Source of the DNA: Mesostigma viride | Lineage: Eukaryota > Streptophyta > Mesostigmatophyceae > Mesostigmatales > Mesostigmataceae | Direction of reading: 5' to 3' | Assembly: GCA_009746045.1 (NCBI GenBank) | Contig: RPFO01000041.1 | Location: forward strand, 2,954,613-3,018,612 | Length of the DNA: 64,000 nucleotides | Shown here: positions 23,001 through 32,708 of the stretch, one piece after another | Position numbering within the stretch: the first letter of the stretch is position 1 | Layout of the letters: every line of letters starts with the position of its first letter | The notes under the pieces: generated by a model | What the model saw: the letters and a program-made list of their open reading frames with translations, nothing else | Told to the model about the DNA's origin: nothing | The model's database searches: none | Program-made: the position numbers and the translations under genes

Positions 23001-23812
23001 ATTTGCCTGGCTCCGCGCTACGCGCCGACCCTATGTTCACTAAGTGCTGCCCTGGAGGCGCAATGTCCTTGTACTTGCATACTAGTGATCTGACGCATCA
23101 TTTTAGTGTTGATGTAAGCCACCCACTTGTGTGTGGCGGCTGGATGCACTTTAACTTATACCGTAGATTAATTTAAGATCGACGGATACTGCGACAGTGT
23201 GTTTTTCCACTTAATGTTGCCCCTGCAATTGTCATGGCTACCCGTTTGTACGCCGACTCAAAGTCAATATATAAAATCAGTAAAGCATTATTCGATCTTT
23301 AAGCCTGCCACCTGTCTTACATTTTGACACACACTGTGCGGTTCGGTACCGAGGATTGGTGGGACTGGAGATATCAGGTGGACGGGGTGGGGCACGTGGT
23401 GACGCCGCCAAAGGTGGCCCCAGCGGAAGGGCGTGCCTTCCTGGAACGGGTGGTGCCTGATGTTGTAGGGGCTCCGAGGGTGACTATCATCGAGGATCAC
23501 GTGCGCACAGAGGTTTTTATGATGGGTGTGAAGTTTGTTCGCGAGCACCGCTGTGGGGTGGTGGATTGGTCGGCGCTGACCCTTCTCTTTACCCACCCCC
23601 AGTATCTTGCTGGGTTCCTGGCCATGTGGCCCCGGGGTACGTGGGTGGAGCTATCCAGGATGGGTCGGCAGAAGACGTCCCCATATCAGATCGCCTTCGA
23701 GGGGGATTTATGTGCACACCCCGGGGTGATGACCCGTCATATGACCCCCGTGGGGCGACGGGCTCTCCTTGAGGCCCAGCAGCAGCGGCGGGCCACCAGC
23801 GGCGGACGCTAG
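20038..23812 (+). CDS. Gypsy extra ORF b, conserved in two elements (split by copia element 2)
   Basis: The frame 20038-20492 continues at 23335 (after the second copy of the 5-bp duplication) to TAG at 23810-23812; across the site it reads QTVGHTVRFGTEDWW. It encodes about 310 residues: an N-terminal helix (ETLVAAVQSGQGLIQRMLDQL), a WSMGDFIRTIPG segment, then a C-terminal domain with VDWSALTLLFTHPQYLAGFL. That part aligns with IDWARMQVVITQHRYYWAFLG in the decayed minus-strand element at 29267-29467. No known domain is recognised. The ORF ends 225 bp before the 3' LTR. A structural, capsid-like or cofactor role is possible but unproven. Confidence 0.55.
20493..21023 (+). repeat. 5' LTR of copia element 2
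   Basis: 531 bp, TG...CA. It contains an ATATATAAAA box near 20960 and direct repeats AATATATTAGTTAGCT (near 20592) and AGTGGTACTGTA (three copies near 20640-20685). Confidence 0.92.
21338..22231 (+). CDS. Copia gag polyprotein (element 2)
   Basis: ATG at 21338, 297 codons. Residues 1-200 form a copia capsid (UBN2/gag type): ITQFDGLDPVKWDNTKIPFL, then a helical region with YEHLKLQMSNRRALRRKLNR and a YITDGELTYNDL segment. A Gly/Arg-rich linker follows (GRGGRGTGRGRGRGG), then a CCHC knuckle CTHCGRTSHQEPTCWWKYP at about 22060-22115. It ends shortly after the knuckle, without a protease. It is intact, so the element may supply its own capsid protein while borrowing pol. Confidence 0.85.
   Translation: MSAAATAAATKATKDLNILQACKNITQFDGLDPVKWDNTKIPFLAVVTAFGMLSVLLGTEVNEERDLILFAALCQCLVGPALKVANSVTQKTGSVAYHRICEEYEHLKLQMSNRRALRRKLNRMKLEPGVTMRQYITDGELTYNDLIATGAKMAPEDLAENLLAGVTEELLPSLAQLNLGDGITLQETKAALLKAWDLVHGNKDSAEATGVYHTSHSGRGGRGTGRGRGRGGHNGGTQRPSCTHCGRTSHQEPTCWWKYPHLRNTRGNTGGPAAHHTTDTPPAPSHEAHDLPPGFCF
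22232..22798 (+). other. Untranslated 3' part of copia element 2
   Basis: No coding sequence. A 31-bp segment containing the palindrome CCCAGGGACACCTGGG occurs twice (near 22510 and 22635), with CAG/CAA-rich sequence between. Confidence 0.6.
22799..23329 (+). repeat. 3' LTR of copia element 2
   Basis: 531 bp, identical by eye to 20493-21023. Confidence 0.92.
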
Positions 23813-24019
23813 AGTAGATATTTCAGTTTTTGGGACGGATAGTGGAATGGTCCAATCCACAGAGTTCTGGCTACTACGTCAGGGTTGGTCACGTGTATCA
23901 ACCTCTAGAGGAACTGGTATTACTGACCTGCGGGTGAACCGAGGTCGGGACATAGTACTCTTATAGTAGTCTTGTTTTGCTTCCTTATCCTATCTTTGTA
24001 CGGTAGGGACTACCGACCC

Positions 24020-25033
24020 CCGTGGGGGGGGAGGAGTGTTACGTCCCGGCCCTTTTAGTCGGACGTAACAATGGAATAAATTACTAAGGCCTTGTGGCCG
24101 TTGTACTGAGTTTTATGAATATTGGCTATTGTGTGAATTGGACTAGTTATTTTGGTCCTAGGCTGACCTTTTAGGGGCCGGTGCCGTGGCGCCGCGCCAG
24201 TTCTGGGACTGTCTGTCTATGGTTCTAGGCGTGGATCCTGTAGTTGGGGGTCGATGTCGGCCCGGATCCTACGTGGAATGAGTGAATTGGATTGGCCAGT
24301 AGGATTTGGTTGTCGCGTTTGCGTGCCATTATATCCTAGCCTATCACTTGGAAGGCATATCCATAGCAATAGAGTACTCTTGTGTGTGATCCACTATATT
24401 CCCCCCCACTTTTTAGCTCGAAAAAATGAAGAGCCAAAAAGGCAAAAAGAGGATCACATAGGGAAAAAAAATTCCCACGACAGGACCACACATGCTTTTC
24501 AAATAGGCTAAGCAATAACCTCTTCAGTGCTTTTTCAAGGATAAGCATAATCCTCTTCATGGCTTTTTCAAGGATAAGCCTAATCCTCTTCATAGCTTTT
24601 TAAAGGATAAGCTTAATCCTCTTCCAAGTGCTTGATTCTGCAAGCAGCTTGGGTATATCTCCGGCTCAGGCTGTCCGAACTGAACCCGCCAAGGGTTGTT
24701 CGCTCGTTTAAATAACACGTGTATCTGCGCCGCAACCAACCTAGGTTAAATTAGTCCGAGGACGAGAGTCTCGTCCTCTTGGTTTGATGAATGATAAGTG
24801 CGAATACGCCTACACATTGAGCCCGGGGCAACTATCCATTTGTAATTGGTCTTGCTAGCCATTATAAGTGTGTACAAATCAGCTTGGTATCAAGCCGTGA
24901 TGCCAGATATCTCACGACTCACGTCGTGAAGCGCAACCTACATTATCCTACCTTGAATTATTCCTAATTCCGGCAAGGAGGGTCTTTCGCTACGTAGCTC
25001 CTGGGCTAGAGGAGTCTGGGCTGGGACGTAACA
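24020..25033 (+). repeat. Polypurine tract and 3' LTR of the gypsy element
   Basis: CGTGGGGGGGGAGGAG at 24021-24036 is a polypurine tract. The LTR is 24037-25033, starting TGTTACGTCCC and ending GGGACGTAACA, i.e. inverted termini. Three related units of about 40 bp (AAGGATAAGC.TAATCCTCTT) lie at 24500-24625. The right flank is GGCAG; no matching 5-bp flank was found on the left, as expected if the 5' LTR is lost. A solo LTR is the alternative, but the abutting polypurine tract argues for a 3' LTR. Confidence 0.7.
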
Positions 25034-25491
25034 GGCAGGTTACACGGCGTACCGGGCGGAGCGGGCCAAGCTCCTGGCCTACGGCGACGTCGGGCACCAT
25101 CGTGTGGTGCCCTTTGTCCTGGAGGAGTTTGGGGCCATGGGGCCCCTGACCTCCGCCTTCTTCAAGGAGTGTTGCCGGCTCCGGGAGGACCGGCTGGGCC
25201 TGGAGGGCCAGCGGGCCCCATGGTCGGCGCGGACCTGGACGTCATATTGTCGTCAGCGCTTGTCGGTGGCGCTGACTCGGGCCATGGCTGACATCATGCT
25301 CCGCCGTACGCGGGCTGATTTTGCGGTGCAGCAGGGCTATTAGGTTCCTCCCGTTAGGCGTTTCCATTGGTCTTATCGTAGTATAGAGCTTTGACATGGC
25401 TCTGTATATAGGTTTATAGCTGGGCGTTTGCTTTGGTTTGAGTGATTTCACTCTGCTGTAAGTAATTATATTTTTAATATATATCAAACGG
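25034..25491 (+). pseudogene. LINE-like C-terminal fragment, copy 1
   Basis: The open frame 25036-25343 ends in a stop and encodes YRAERAKLLAYGDVGHHRVV, then PFVLEEFGAMGPLTSAFF and RTWTSYCRQRLSVALTRAMA. This layout is seen at the C-terminus of some non-LTR retrotransposon reverse transcriptases in algae and plants (K-x-x-x-Y...P-x-V-x-E-x-x-G). A 3' tail of about 145 bp ends in an AT-rich TATATATCAAA. It is severely 5' truncated, and its first base abuts the gypsy LTR. Confidence 0.5.
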
Positions 25492-25950
25492 CAGGTTACA
25501 CGGCGGACCGGGCGGAGCGGGCCAAGCTCCTGGCCTACGGCGACGTCGGGCACCATCGTGTGGCGCCCTTCGTCCTGGAGGAGTTTGGGGCCATGGGGCC
25601 CCTGACCTCCGCCTTCTTCAAGGAGTGTTGCCGGCTCCGGGAGGACCGGCTGGACCTGGAGGGCCAGCGGGCCCCATGGTCGGCCAGACCTGGACGTCAT
25701 ATTGTCGTCAGCGCTTGTCGGTGGCGCTGACTCGGGCCGTGGCTGACATCATGCTCCGCCGTACGCGGGCTGATTTTGCGGTGCAGCAGGGCTATTAGGT
25801 TCCTCCCGTTAGGCGTTTCCATTGGTCTTATCGTCGTATAGAGCTTTGACATGTCTCTGTATATAGGTTTATAGCTGGGCGTTTTGCTTTGGTTTGAGTG
25901 ATTTCCCTCTGCTGTAAGTAATTATATTTTTATAATATATATCAAATAAC
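25492..25950 (+). pseudogene. LINE-like C-terminal fragment, tandem copy 2
   Basis: Repeats 25034-25491 from the same first bases (GGCAGGTTACACGGCG) to the same AT-rich tail, with few substitutions. A small deletion at about 25683 (GGCCAGACC against GGCGCGGACC) shifts the frame. The identical start of both copies points to tandem duplication after truncation. Confidence 0.7.
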
Positions 25951-28166
25951 ACTGGGGACATGTGGTTGGTCATATATCCATGCCCCACTGGTGCTATAAA
26001 TAGCACCCCCCCCAGGGGGGTACAGTGCACGTGGGGTTGGAGACATATAGAATGCATTATCGACCATTTACGCCGAATCAGTTAAAGGCAGTTTATCATA
26101 ATCATAGGCATGCCATCAATGCATTCAAAACATGAAATGCCACAGAACTGCACCGGCTAGCTAGCAAACAGCCCAAAATAGCTCAGACCGTTATAACGGT
26201 GCAAGACATTTTGGGACGGTTGCTAGCACTACCGCATAGGTTTACTATCCCAAAGTGGCACAAAACAACAACTAGATGGCAACAAAAGCAATGCCAACAT
26301 CATGCCCAGCATATAAGACACCGCATGCTAAAAAATAGGTGAAAGGCTCATATCAAGGACTCAAGCGCGCGTCAAAGGGCTGGCAAGGAGCTACATCACT
26401 AACGCACCCAATGAATGACAAAACACCTCCACGTTCTTTGCAACAATAAAGAAAACAAAAGGAACAAGTCAGTGGTAATGCTTCCATGCAAACAGGTATT
26501 GGATATCTCCATGTTTGTCACATGCAATGCATGGATGCAAAATCAGAAGGTGGGCGTTGGCCAGCAAAACAAGAAGCCATGCCTGAAACTGGTATGAAAA
26601 GAACTTGTTTCGGGCTGTTTAAGCCAGGAAAAGCATTGGGTAATCAACGTTACCGTATTAATAACCAATATCAACCGTTATCACGCTATTTCTGTTGCAG
26701 CCTCAGCTAACAGCGACCAAACATGGTCCGAAATCTGCTTGACCTGATGGTATTCCACAACCATGACAAGCCGATGCGTAGGGGCAGCAAAACAACAAAA
26801 TGACTATCACAAGCCCTCGATTATAACCCAGGCTGCACGATATTAGTTTTAAACGATAATACAACCAGATACGGTTAATGGAACACGCTAGGAGGCTAGA
26901 ACGTACCAGGTCGGAACAGCAGATTACCTTTCCTGCGGGAGCCAGCACGCCCGATTCATGGACATAGCCTCGAGCCTTTCCTGGCTGCCAGTTCTAGCAA
27001 ATCTGGTTGGGAACAACGTCAAACGTGTATCCATGCGCAAATATCTCAAAAATTTCCGACTAGCAACATGCAGCACTCGCACTGTCACCGCCTGGCCGCT
27101 AACATGATTTGCTGCGCCCACCAGCACCCCGAGACCCATCTACGCATCTTCAAACGTTCCATGGCTACGGATATAAAGTTTTTAGGACTTAAAATCATGC
27201 CTACAAAATTTGAGTCCATTATGTCAAGCCATTCTCTCGTACCAGTCAGTTGTGTGCACCGCCATAGCCGTGCGCGTCAATATTTTTCATGCACGTCGGT
27301 CCCGTTAGACCATGGTACCCCCCTAACTTTGCTCAAGCATATCTCCCTGGCCAGGTGTCCGAAGTACGGTCTGAATAGTGCCAGGCATAGCTTACGTCTA
27401 GATCTTTCGATCCCCCCAGCTTTGACCGTTGAATTATTTTTGGCGCGGCGCCTGCATGGTTCTGCCACAAACTCAGTCCGTTAGAGTGGCGCGAGTTCAA
27501 CTGGCGCCACGAAAACGGACTCAGTTCAGTTTAAGGGCTAATACATTCTGAGCTACAACCTGCAGGTGGGGGGATGTAAACCGCAACCTACTCTGGGTGC
27601 ACAAGGTGCACCTGCACCACCATGATGTATCATACCTTAATAAAGGCCTGGCATGGGGTGGAAGGTTGTTATGGCTAGGCAATGGCTAGTGTGCATGGCA
27701 TCTCAGCAGAGAGCAACTCTCAAATGCATGGGCACAGCATGCATGATTAAATAATGATGCGCGGTAATGATAACGCGGTAATGACTGTACTAGCGGTTTG
27801 AACTTTTAGAACTAGTATTTATTACAAAAAATAAAAATAAAATTTAATTTATAACATGACTCCGTTGGGAGATCATGTAGCACGTATATTCCCTTGCTGG
27901 ATGGATGCCGGGGGTGAGCGAAGCCGCGAAACCTAACTAAGCTAACTCTAAACTAATGTATAAAATCCTAGCTAGTCTCTACCCAGCAAAGGGCCCCTTC
28001 CTCCTGGGCCAGCCGGGGGAGGGGCTTGCCCACATGAGGGGCTGGCGTGTGGGCCTGGACGTCCAATGGTCTGCCACCTCTTCTTGTTCTGCATAGCAGT
28101 CCAAGCAAGAGAGAGGGAGGATTAATGCGGTGTTCAAACTGGGCTGGGATCACTAGGTTGGCCAGC
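25951..28166. other. Gene-poor stretch with transposon debris
   Basis: No convincing gene. Notable items: an 8-bp stem hairpin GGTGCTATAAATAGCACC at about 25991-26008; a segment at 27555-27640 (GGTGCACCTGCACCACCATG) that recurs near 62810-62880; and a copy of the CTCCGTTGGGAG terminal motif at 27838-27890. Short plus-strand frames near 27070-27480 have no protein-like pattern. Confidence 0.4.
27838..27892 (+). repeat. CTCCGTTGGGAG terminal motif, copy A
   Basis: AT-rich lead, then AACATGACTCCGTTGGGAG, three variable bases and ATGTAGCAC. It matches the motif at 62598, 62697 and 63494 and, inverted, at 61325 and 63221. Interpreted as a terminal inverted repeat of one DNA transposon family. Confidence 0.6.
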
Positions 28167-28786
28167 TGTTACGACTCAGGGTTCCACCTCCACCACAGCC
28201 TCTAACCCAATTGCCCCGGCTAACCTGGCCTAAACTAACTAACCCGGTAGCGGTCAGTAACCCTGTTTTGCTTTTTGAAAGATCTTTGAACTCCCGACTC
28301 TAATGCTTTACGATAATTTTGTCCATACTGAGCCATCAGCACGTTTACTTAGACATCATCGGACAAGAACACAACCACGTGGTTCGACTAGCTGTAAGAA
28401 GCCATAACCCAGATCGAACTCTCAACACAAGGAAATTACAACACCTAAATTGGCCAACAACAGCCTCGTGCGTGCTCGGGCCAGACGTGGCCCTCTCCCG
28501 TACGATCACACTGTAGGTTGGATCTACGCAGGACAACACTCTATTGCCACGTAGGGCAGTGCTGGTGCAGATCACACAGAGTACCAACGGTCACAACCAA
28601 CGGTCCAGGCCAAAAAGTACGCAGCATGGCGCCACAGGCACTATGTAACTGAAATACTAGGTGACCATCCACACGACCGGGACTCCAGGTCGATAGGCCC
28701 TAACTTACCGTAGGATCAACCAAATCAAACGGACGTAACGCCAAATTTACGGCAGAACTAACAACAGTTTGTTACGTGCCGTAGCA
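28167..28786 (-). repeat. Putative 3' LTR of a minus-strand gypsy element
   Basis: On the minus strand a TTATGGGGGGAGG polypurine tract (28799-28787) is followed by TGCTACGGCACGTAACA; the segment ends GTCGTAACA at 28167. Length is 620 bp with TG...CA ends. The polypurine-LTR junction resembles that of the plus-strand element (GGGGGGGAGGAG then TGTTACG). No second LTR was found, so the limits are inferred. Confidence 0.5.
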
Positions 28787-29199
28787 CCTCCCCCCCATAA
28801 AAGTAGGGAGCCCTCTCCCTACGTCATGAGAGTATAAAACACTGGATCATAAACAGAGGTAGGTCGGTAGGAATAAAACACCTATCGCACCCACGCGCCA
28901 ATAACACAACTAGTCAGCTTCCTAGTTCTCCAGAGTGAGCCAAGTCAACCGCGAGTCCACCACCAATCGGTGCAGGGCCTTAGTACCCGTCACCCGTAGA
29001 CAGGGCCCCTGACTGCCTTGCATAAGCTTGCCGGATATGGGGACGGCACTAGGAAGGGCAAGCAAGTACAACACAGCTCAATCTAAGTACTAAGGACCTA
29101 GGCCAACCGGCGATATTATAGGTAGGGGGCGCTAGCTACATACCGGGGTGACAACACACCCAGGTGGGGCCTAGAGCCCTCTATCTACTGGCCATCGGC

Positions 29200-30831
29200 C
29201 TGGTAGGTACCACGCATAGCTACCAAAACATCTAGGTAGGCGTGGTAGTGCACGACATCCTCTTCACTATCGTGCCGGTACGTCAATCCTCAGATACACA
29301 TCTTCCCAAACACATTCTGGGAAGAGACCCAGGAACGCCCAGTAATACCGATGCTGGGTAATCACTACCTGCATCCGAGCCCAGTCGATGTGCCCGTACG
29401 AAAACTGGGCAAAGAACGGCTCCACGACGCACACACACAGGGCACAAAGGTACGCACGGCTCGCCAAGGTCAGCTACTGGAGCTGGGCGGTCGTGAAGAA
29501 CAGGTCCACAAGCCTGTCAACATTGGCTGGCCACAGCCGAATATGCCGAATCTCACGGCCCCTCCAGCGTCGGGGACACTGGCGGGAGCCGAAGGTAGAC
29601 AGGTAGGGCCCCGCACGGGGGGGACCACACCGACTGTCCAACCCCTGACCCGGCAGCGGGGCTTGCCGACACGCGTCCCACAACAGCGACGGCTGCAAGT
29701 GGGTGGCGAGCAGGCCCGGGGTACGCGGCGGACGGTGCATGAAAGACTGCGTCGGAGGCAGGAATGCGCAGAGGCGCTGGGTAGGCCCACGCCCAATAGG
29801 CGTAGGTGAGGCGGTCGTTCTGAGGACGCGCCCAACGGTAAAGGCAATGCGACGGACCAAGCAGTCGCCCTCGTAGAGAGAATCCGGAATCACGATCATG
29901 CTAAACGGAGGCGCGTCAGTGTCCTGCGAGTGGGTCACAGCCCCCGCGTGGAGGTCATACTGCGTGCTGGCCGCAAGGGAGCGGGGCACCTGGGAGACAT
30001 CCACCGACACACGCGGAGGCACCTGCAACTCCCGGCAAGCAGATACCGACAGACCCCGGCCCACAGCCACCTGATCCGAACTGACGACCGGGCAGTTGTG
30101 TGCCACAGACGGAGCATGCAACTGGTCGCCCTGGCGCAAGACCTTAAGCCTGGCGAAAAAGGAGCGCTGCACCACAACGGCGTCCAAGCGACCCTGGTCC
30201 TCCATCAGCTTGGCCGAAACGGCCGGCGGCAGGACATCACCACTGGGTGGCACGCGTAGATGTAGGAGGGGGTCCACCAGACCCTGACGGCGGAACCACG
30301 TGCAGCGGCGCAGCAACCACGCTGGACGGCACCACAGGGTGGCTAACCGGAGCGAAGGTGACGCGGGTAGGGGCGACGTCAACGCGCGCAAGCGCGACCA
30401 CGGGGCGAATAGGCGCGGCGTCACTGCGAGTGAGCGCGACAGCAGCAGCGGTAGGGGCGACCTCCTCGCGCGGGGGCGCGACAACGGCGCCGGTAGGCGC
30501 GGCCTGGTCGCGCGTACGTAGGCGCGACAGCGGTAGGCGCGACAGCACCAGGTGCGGCGACAGCAGTAGGTACGACAGCCGCTGGTACACGGCGACAGCA
30601 GCAGGTACAGCAGCCGCAGGTACAACGACAGCAGCAGGTACGGCAGCGATAGGCGCGGCGACAGCAACGGTAGGGGTTGCCACAGCGGCAGGCACCACAG
30701 GCGCAACCGCACCAGGGGCCAAGAAGGTAGACAAAAGTACCTGCATCCGCGCGCTCATCTCCACAGACTCGGCCAACGCAGCGACGACCGGGTCTATTGA
30801 AGCAATCACGGAACGGGACCTCCGTCCCGTC
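29200..30831 (-). pseudogene. Decayed extra ORF of the minus-strand gypsy element
   Basis: Read right to left. A plausible N-terminus at 30809 (MIASIDPVVAALAESVEMSA, then a Pro/Ala-rich tract) is followed, after a frame change near 30300, by a frame to 29474 (FFARLKVLRQGDQLHAPSVA, then SMIVIPDSLYEGDCLVRRIA and IRHIRLWPANVDRLVDLFF). It breaks at a TAG at 29474-29476 and continues in the same frame through FFAQFSYGHIDWARMQVVI. That last part aligns with extra ORF b of the plus-strand element. The first 200 codons of the long minus-strand frame (Leu/Arg-rich) are a shadow frame. No pol sequence is seen to the right, so the copy is truncated near 30.85 kb. Confidence 0.5.
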
Positions 30832-31568
30832 TAGCAGCCGCGGTTTAGGCGGGCAACTGGTAGCCCCAATCACCATCCACCTCATCCCACACTCATTTCC
30901 CTGAGGACTTATGCTCACCTGACACAGTGACGTGTAAATTCATTCATTAGTTAATTAATGCCCAGCACGGCGATCTATGATGCACATGGATAAATACCAG
31001 GCCGTCCAGGTGTTGTCATTAAGTCAGACGCATTTTGCCACCTTTTACCAGATATGGCATCAATCTAAGTGATAAGTGCATGCAAGTGCCGAGTCCATGA
31101 TGACGGTAAAATGCGCCCCCTAAATCTGCGCACATGACTAGATTTATTGAATGAAAGATATTAATTAATTAATTAATTAAACTCGTGCTCCCGTTGGGGA
31201 GTCACGGAGCACCGAAGTGCTTTTAATCCCTGTGTGTGCACTACAGGAGAAAGGGCAGAGACCCCCAGTCTCCTTCATGCCAAAGGCATGCCACAGCTGC
31301 AATCGGGCGCGGCTAGCGAAAAGGACAGGCTAACGATCCGGCAAACTGTGGGTGCAATAAGACCCATGTGAGCATATCATAGCAAGGAGCGTGGGCAAGT
31401 AATCTGAACATAGCCAGGGCGTAGCATGGCTGTACTAGGACTAGGCTAAGGCTATGGCTGGTTGTGTACCGTGCGTTGGCGGCACGTGACTAGGTGTGTT
31501 GGCACAGCTAGGCATGGCTGCCTTAGCGGCAGTGACGCCAATGGTTACAAGCTAGGGCTATTGCTATT
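30832..31568. other. Non-coding stretch with a degenerate terminal motif
   Basis: No gene. A TTAATTAATTAA run at about 31163-31182 precedes a degenerate copy of the terminal motif (CTCCCGTTGGGGAG at 31190-31203, then CACGGAGCACC). Confidence 0.45.
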
Positions 31569-32178
31569 CTAGCCCGCTGGGGGCGTCCACATCTTGTGGT
31601 TGATCATCAGGTCCCCGCCCCTCCAGTACACCTTGGGCTTCTGGGGGTCCTGCTTATGGCGGAGGTATTCCGGCCACAGGTCGCGTCGCTGCTGTTGCTG
31701 AGCGGGGGTGAGGTCGTCATCCAGCGTCCAGGTGAGGTCGTGCAACCGCTTGCGACGAGAGAGGAACCGCTGCTTATCCTCAGGGGAGGGGAAGGTGAGT
31801 AGGACTGGTGGGGGGGCCGCCTTGTCCCGTGAGTGGGGAAGGCGGTGGCACCCACGCAGTTCTACCTCACCTACCAGGCCCATGAGGGTAAGAAGCTGGT
31901 TCTTGAGCTCGTCAGCAAGAGAGGTTGACGTCTCACCTGGCTTCTGGGGGAAGCGACGTAGCACCACTCGGCAATGAAAGATATGCTGTTCAAATGCCAA
32001 CCTAGGTATTAGTCATCGTCTGATACGGATGTGCAGCTATCCATCCTCAACAGGTGCTGGCCGAATATTTATTGAGACAGCCGATTTTTTGTGCGCGTGC
32101 AGAAAAAGCATGTTTCCTGTTGGCTGCATGACTAGCAGGGTGGCTAACTTGTTTGCCACGATCCTATTGCGAGACATT
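31569..32178 (-). pseudogene. LINE ORF1-like C-terminal fragment
   Basis: The minus-strand frame 32000-31569 encodes FHCRVVLRRFPQKPGETSTS, VLLTFPSPEDKQRFL and LTPAQQQQRRDLWPEYLRHK, then VYWRGGDLMI. This order (nucleic-acid-binding beta strand, a D-L-T-x-x-Q basic helix, then W-x-x-G-x-L) is that of the RRM plus C-terminal domain of L1-type ORF1 proteins, which bind element RNA. A further open piece upstream (to about 32178) ends at the TTAA transposon border. No ORF2 follows. Confidence 0.55.
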
Positions 32179-32253
32179 TTAAGGGGACGTGGCGCGCCGA
32201 ATATTTTCCCGCCGAAAAAATTCCCGGTACCGCGAAAATGAAAAACGTGAGTT

Positions 32254-32634
32254 GTGCACGAGTGCACGTCGGACGAACACGCGATGGCGGTCACTAGACG
32301 CGAAAGTGCGTTGCAAGCCAGATGTATTAGCGGCGCAAATGCATGGAAAAATAATAACGGTTATTCCAGCGTATCGCTGGATGACATTTTCGACCGGGAT
32401 AAATTAGTGTCGCTCGGGGCAGTGTCACGCAAGCACGACCCCCCCAAATCGCGAACTGACCCACCTAATAAATTCCGCCATGCCGCGTATCGGTGGGTAG
32501 CTGAGCGCCTGAGCTGGCGAGAAGCCGACGGAAGTGCCAAGGAACTTCCTAGGGAGCTGTTTGATGCAATTCGCGACCGTTTCCCTGACCCCGACATGCA
32601 ATATGTCGGGTTTATCCCAACCGGAGACAGATGA
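32254..32634 (+). CDS. Small ORF at the 5' side of the Kolobok-like transposon
   Basis: A 126-codon frame ending TGA, with WVAERLSWREADGSAKELPR and FPDPDMQYVGFIP. It is protein-like and lies between the left terminus and the transposase. It may be a separate small ORF or a 5' exon spliced to the transposase, whose ATG is 75 bp further on in another frame. Not recognised. Confidence 0.4.
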   Translation: MHECTSDEHAMAVTRRESALQARCISGANAWKNNNGYSSVSLDDIFDRDKLVSLGAVSRKHDPPKSRTDPPNKFRHAAYRWVAERLSWREADGSAKELPRELFDAIRDRFPDPDMQYVGFIPTGDR

Positions 32635-32708
32635 GCGCTGGCCGGTGCTGGCCGGGTTGAGGGGGATATGGGGCGAAAAAGGAGTCTGTGCGCTATTAGA
32701 GTTGCTGC

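Larger units (their letters stand above)
20493..23329 (+). mobile_element. Pol-less copia-type LTR retrotransposon (element 2), very young
   Basis: Two 531-bp LTRs (20493-21023, 22799-23329), identical by eye, start TGTCAGG and end TTGACA. The target duplication is CACAC (20488-20492, 23330-23334). The primer site TGGTATCGAG begins at 21024 and a GCAAGGGGGG polypurine tract precedes the right LTR. The only long frame is gag; the 2.8-kb element lacks protease, integrase and RT. It is non-autonomous and, with identical LTRs, recently inserted. Confidence 0.92.
4833..25033 (+). mobile_element. Ty3/gypsy (chromovirus-like) retrotransposon with four nested insertions
   Basis: Order on the plus strand: gag (4961-7768, interrupted), pol (about 7693-13813, interrupted), extra ORFs (14089-23812, interrupted twice), G-rich polypurine tract (about 24020-24036) and a 997-bp 3' LTR (24037-25033). 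Subtracting the insertions (614, 1897, 4516 and 2842 bp including target duplications) leaves about 10.3 kb. The left border is approximate. No copy of the 3' LTR was found upstream of gag, so the 5' LTR seems lost or replaced. Integrase and both extra ORFs read through in frame once the inserts are removed, suggesting the copy was intact when hit. Confidence 0.75.

Noticed and set aside
30100-30712. Leu/Arg-rich minus-strand start (MRLRLWCLPLWQPLPLL) as a signal-peptide protein
   Set aside because: It is an out-of-frame shadow of the Pro/Ala-rich N-terminus (MIASIDPVVAALAES) of the extra ORF.
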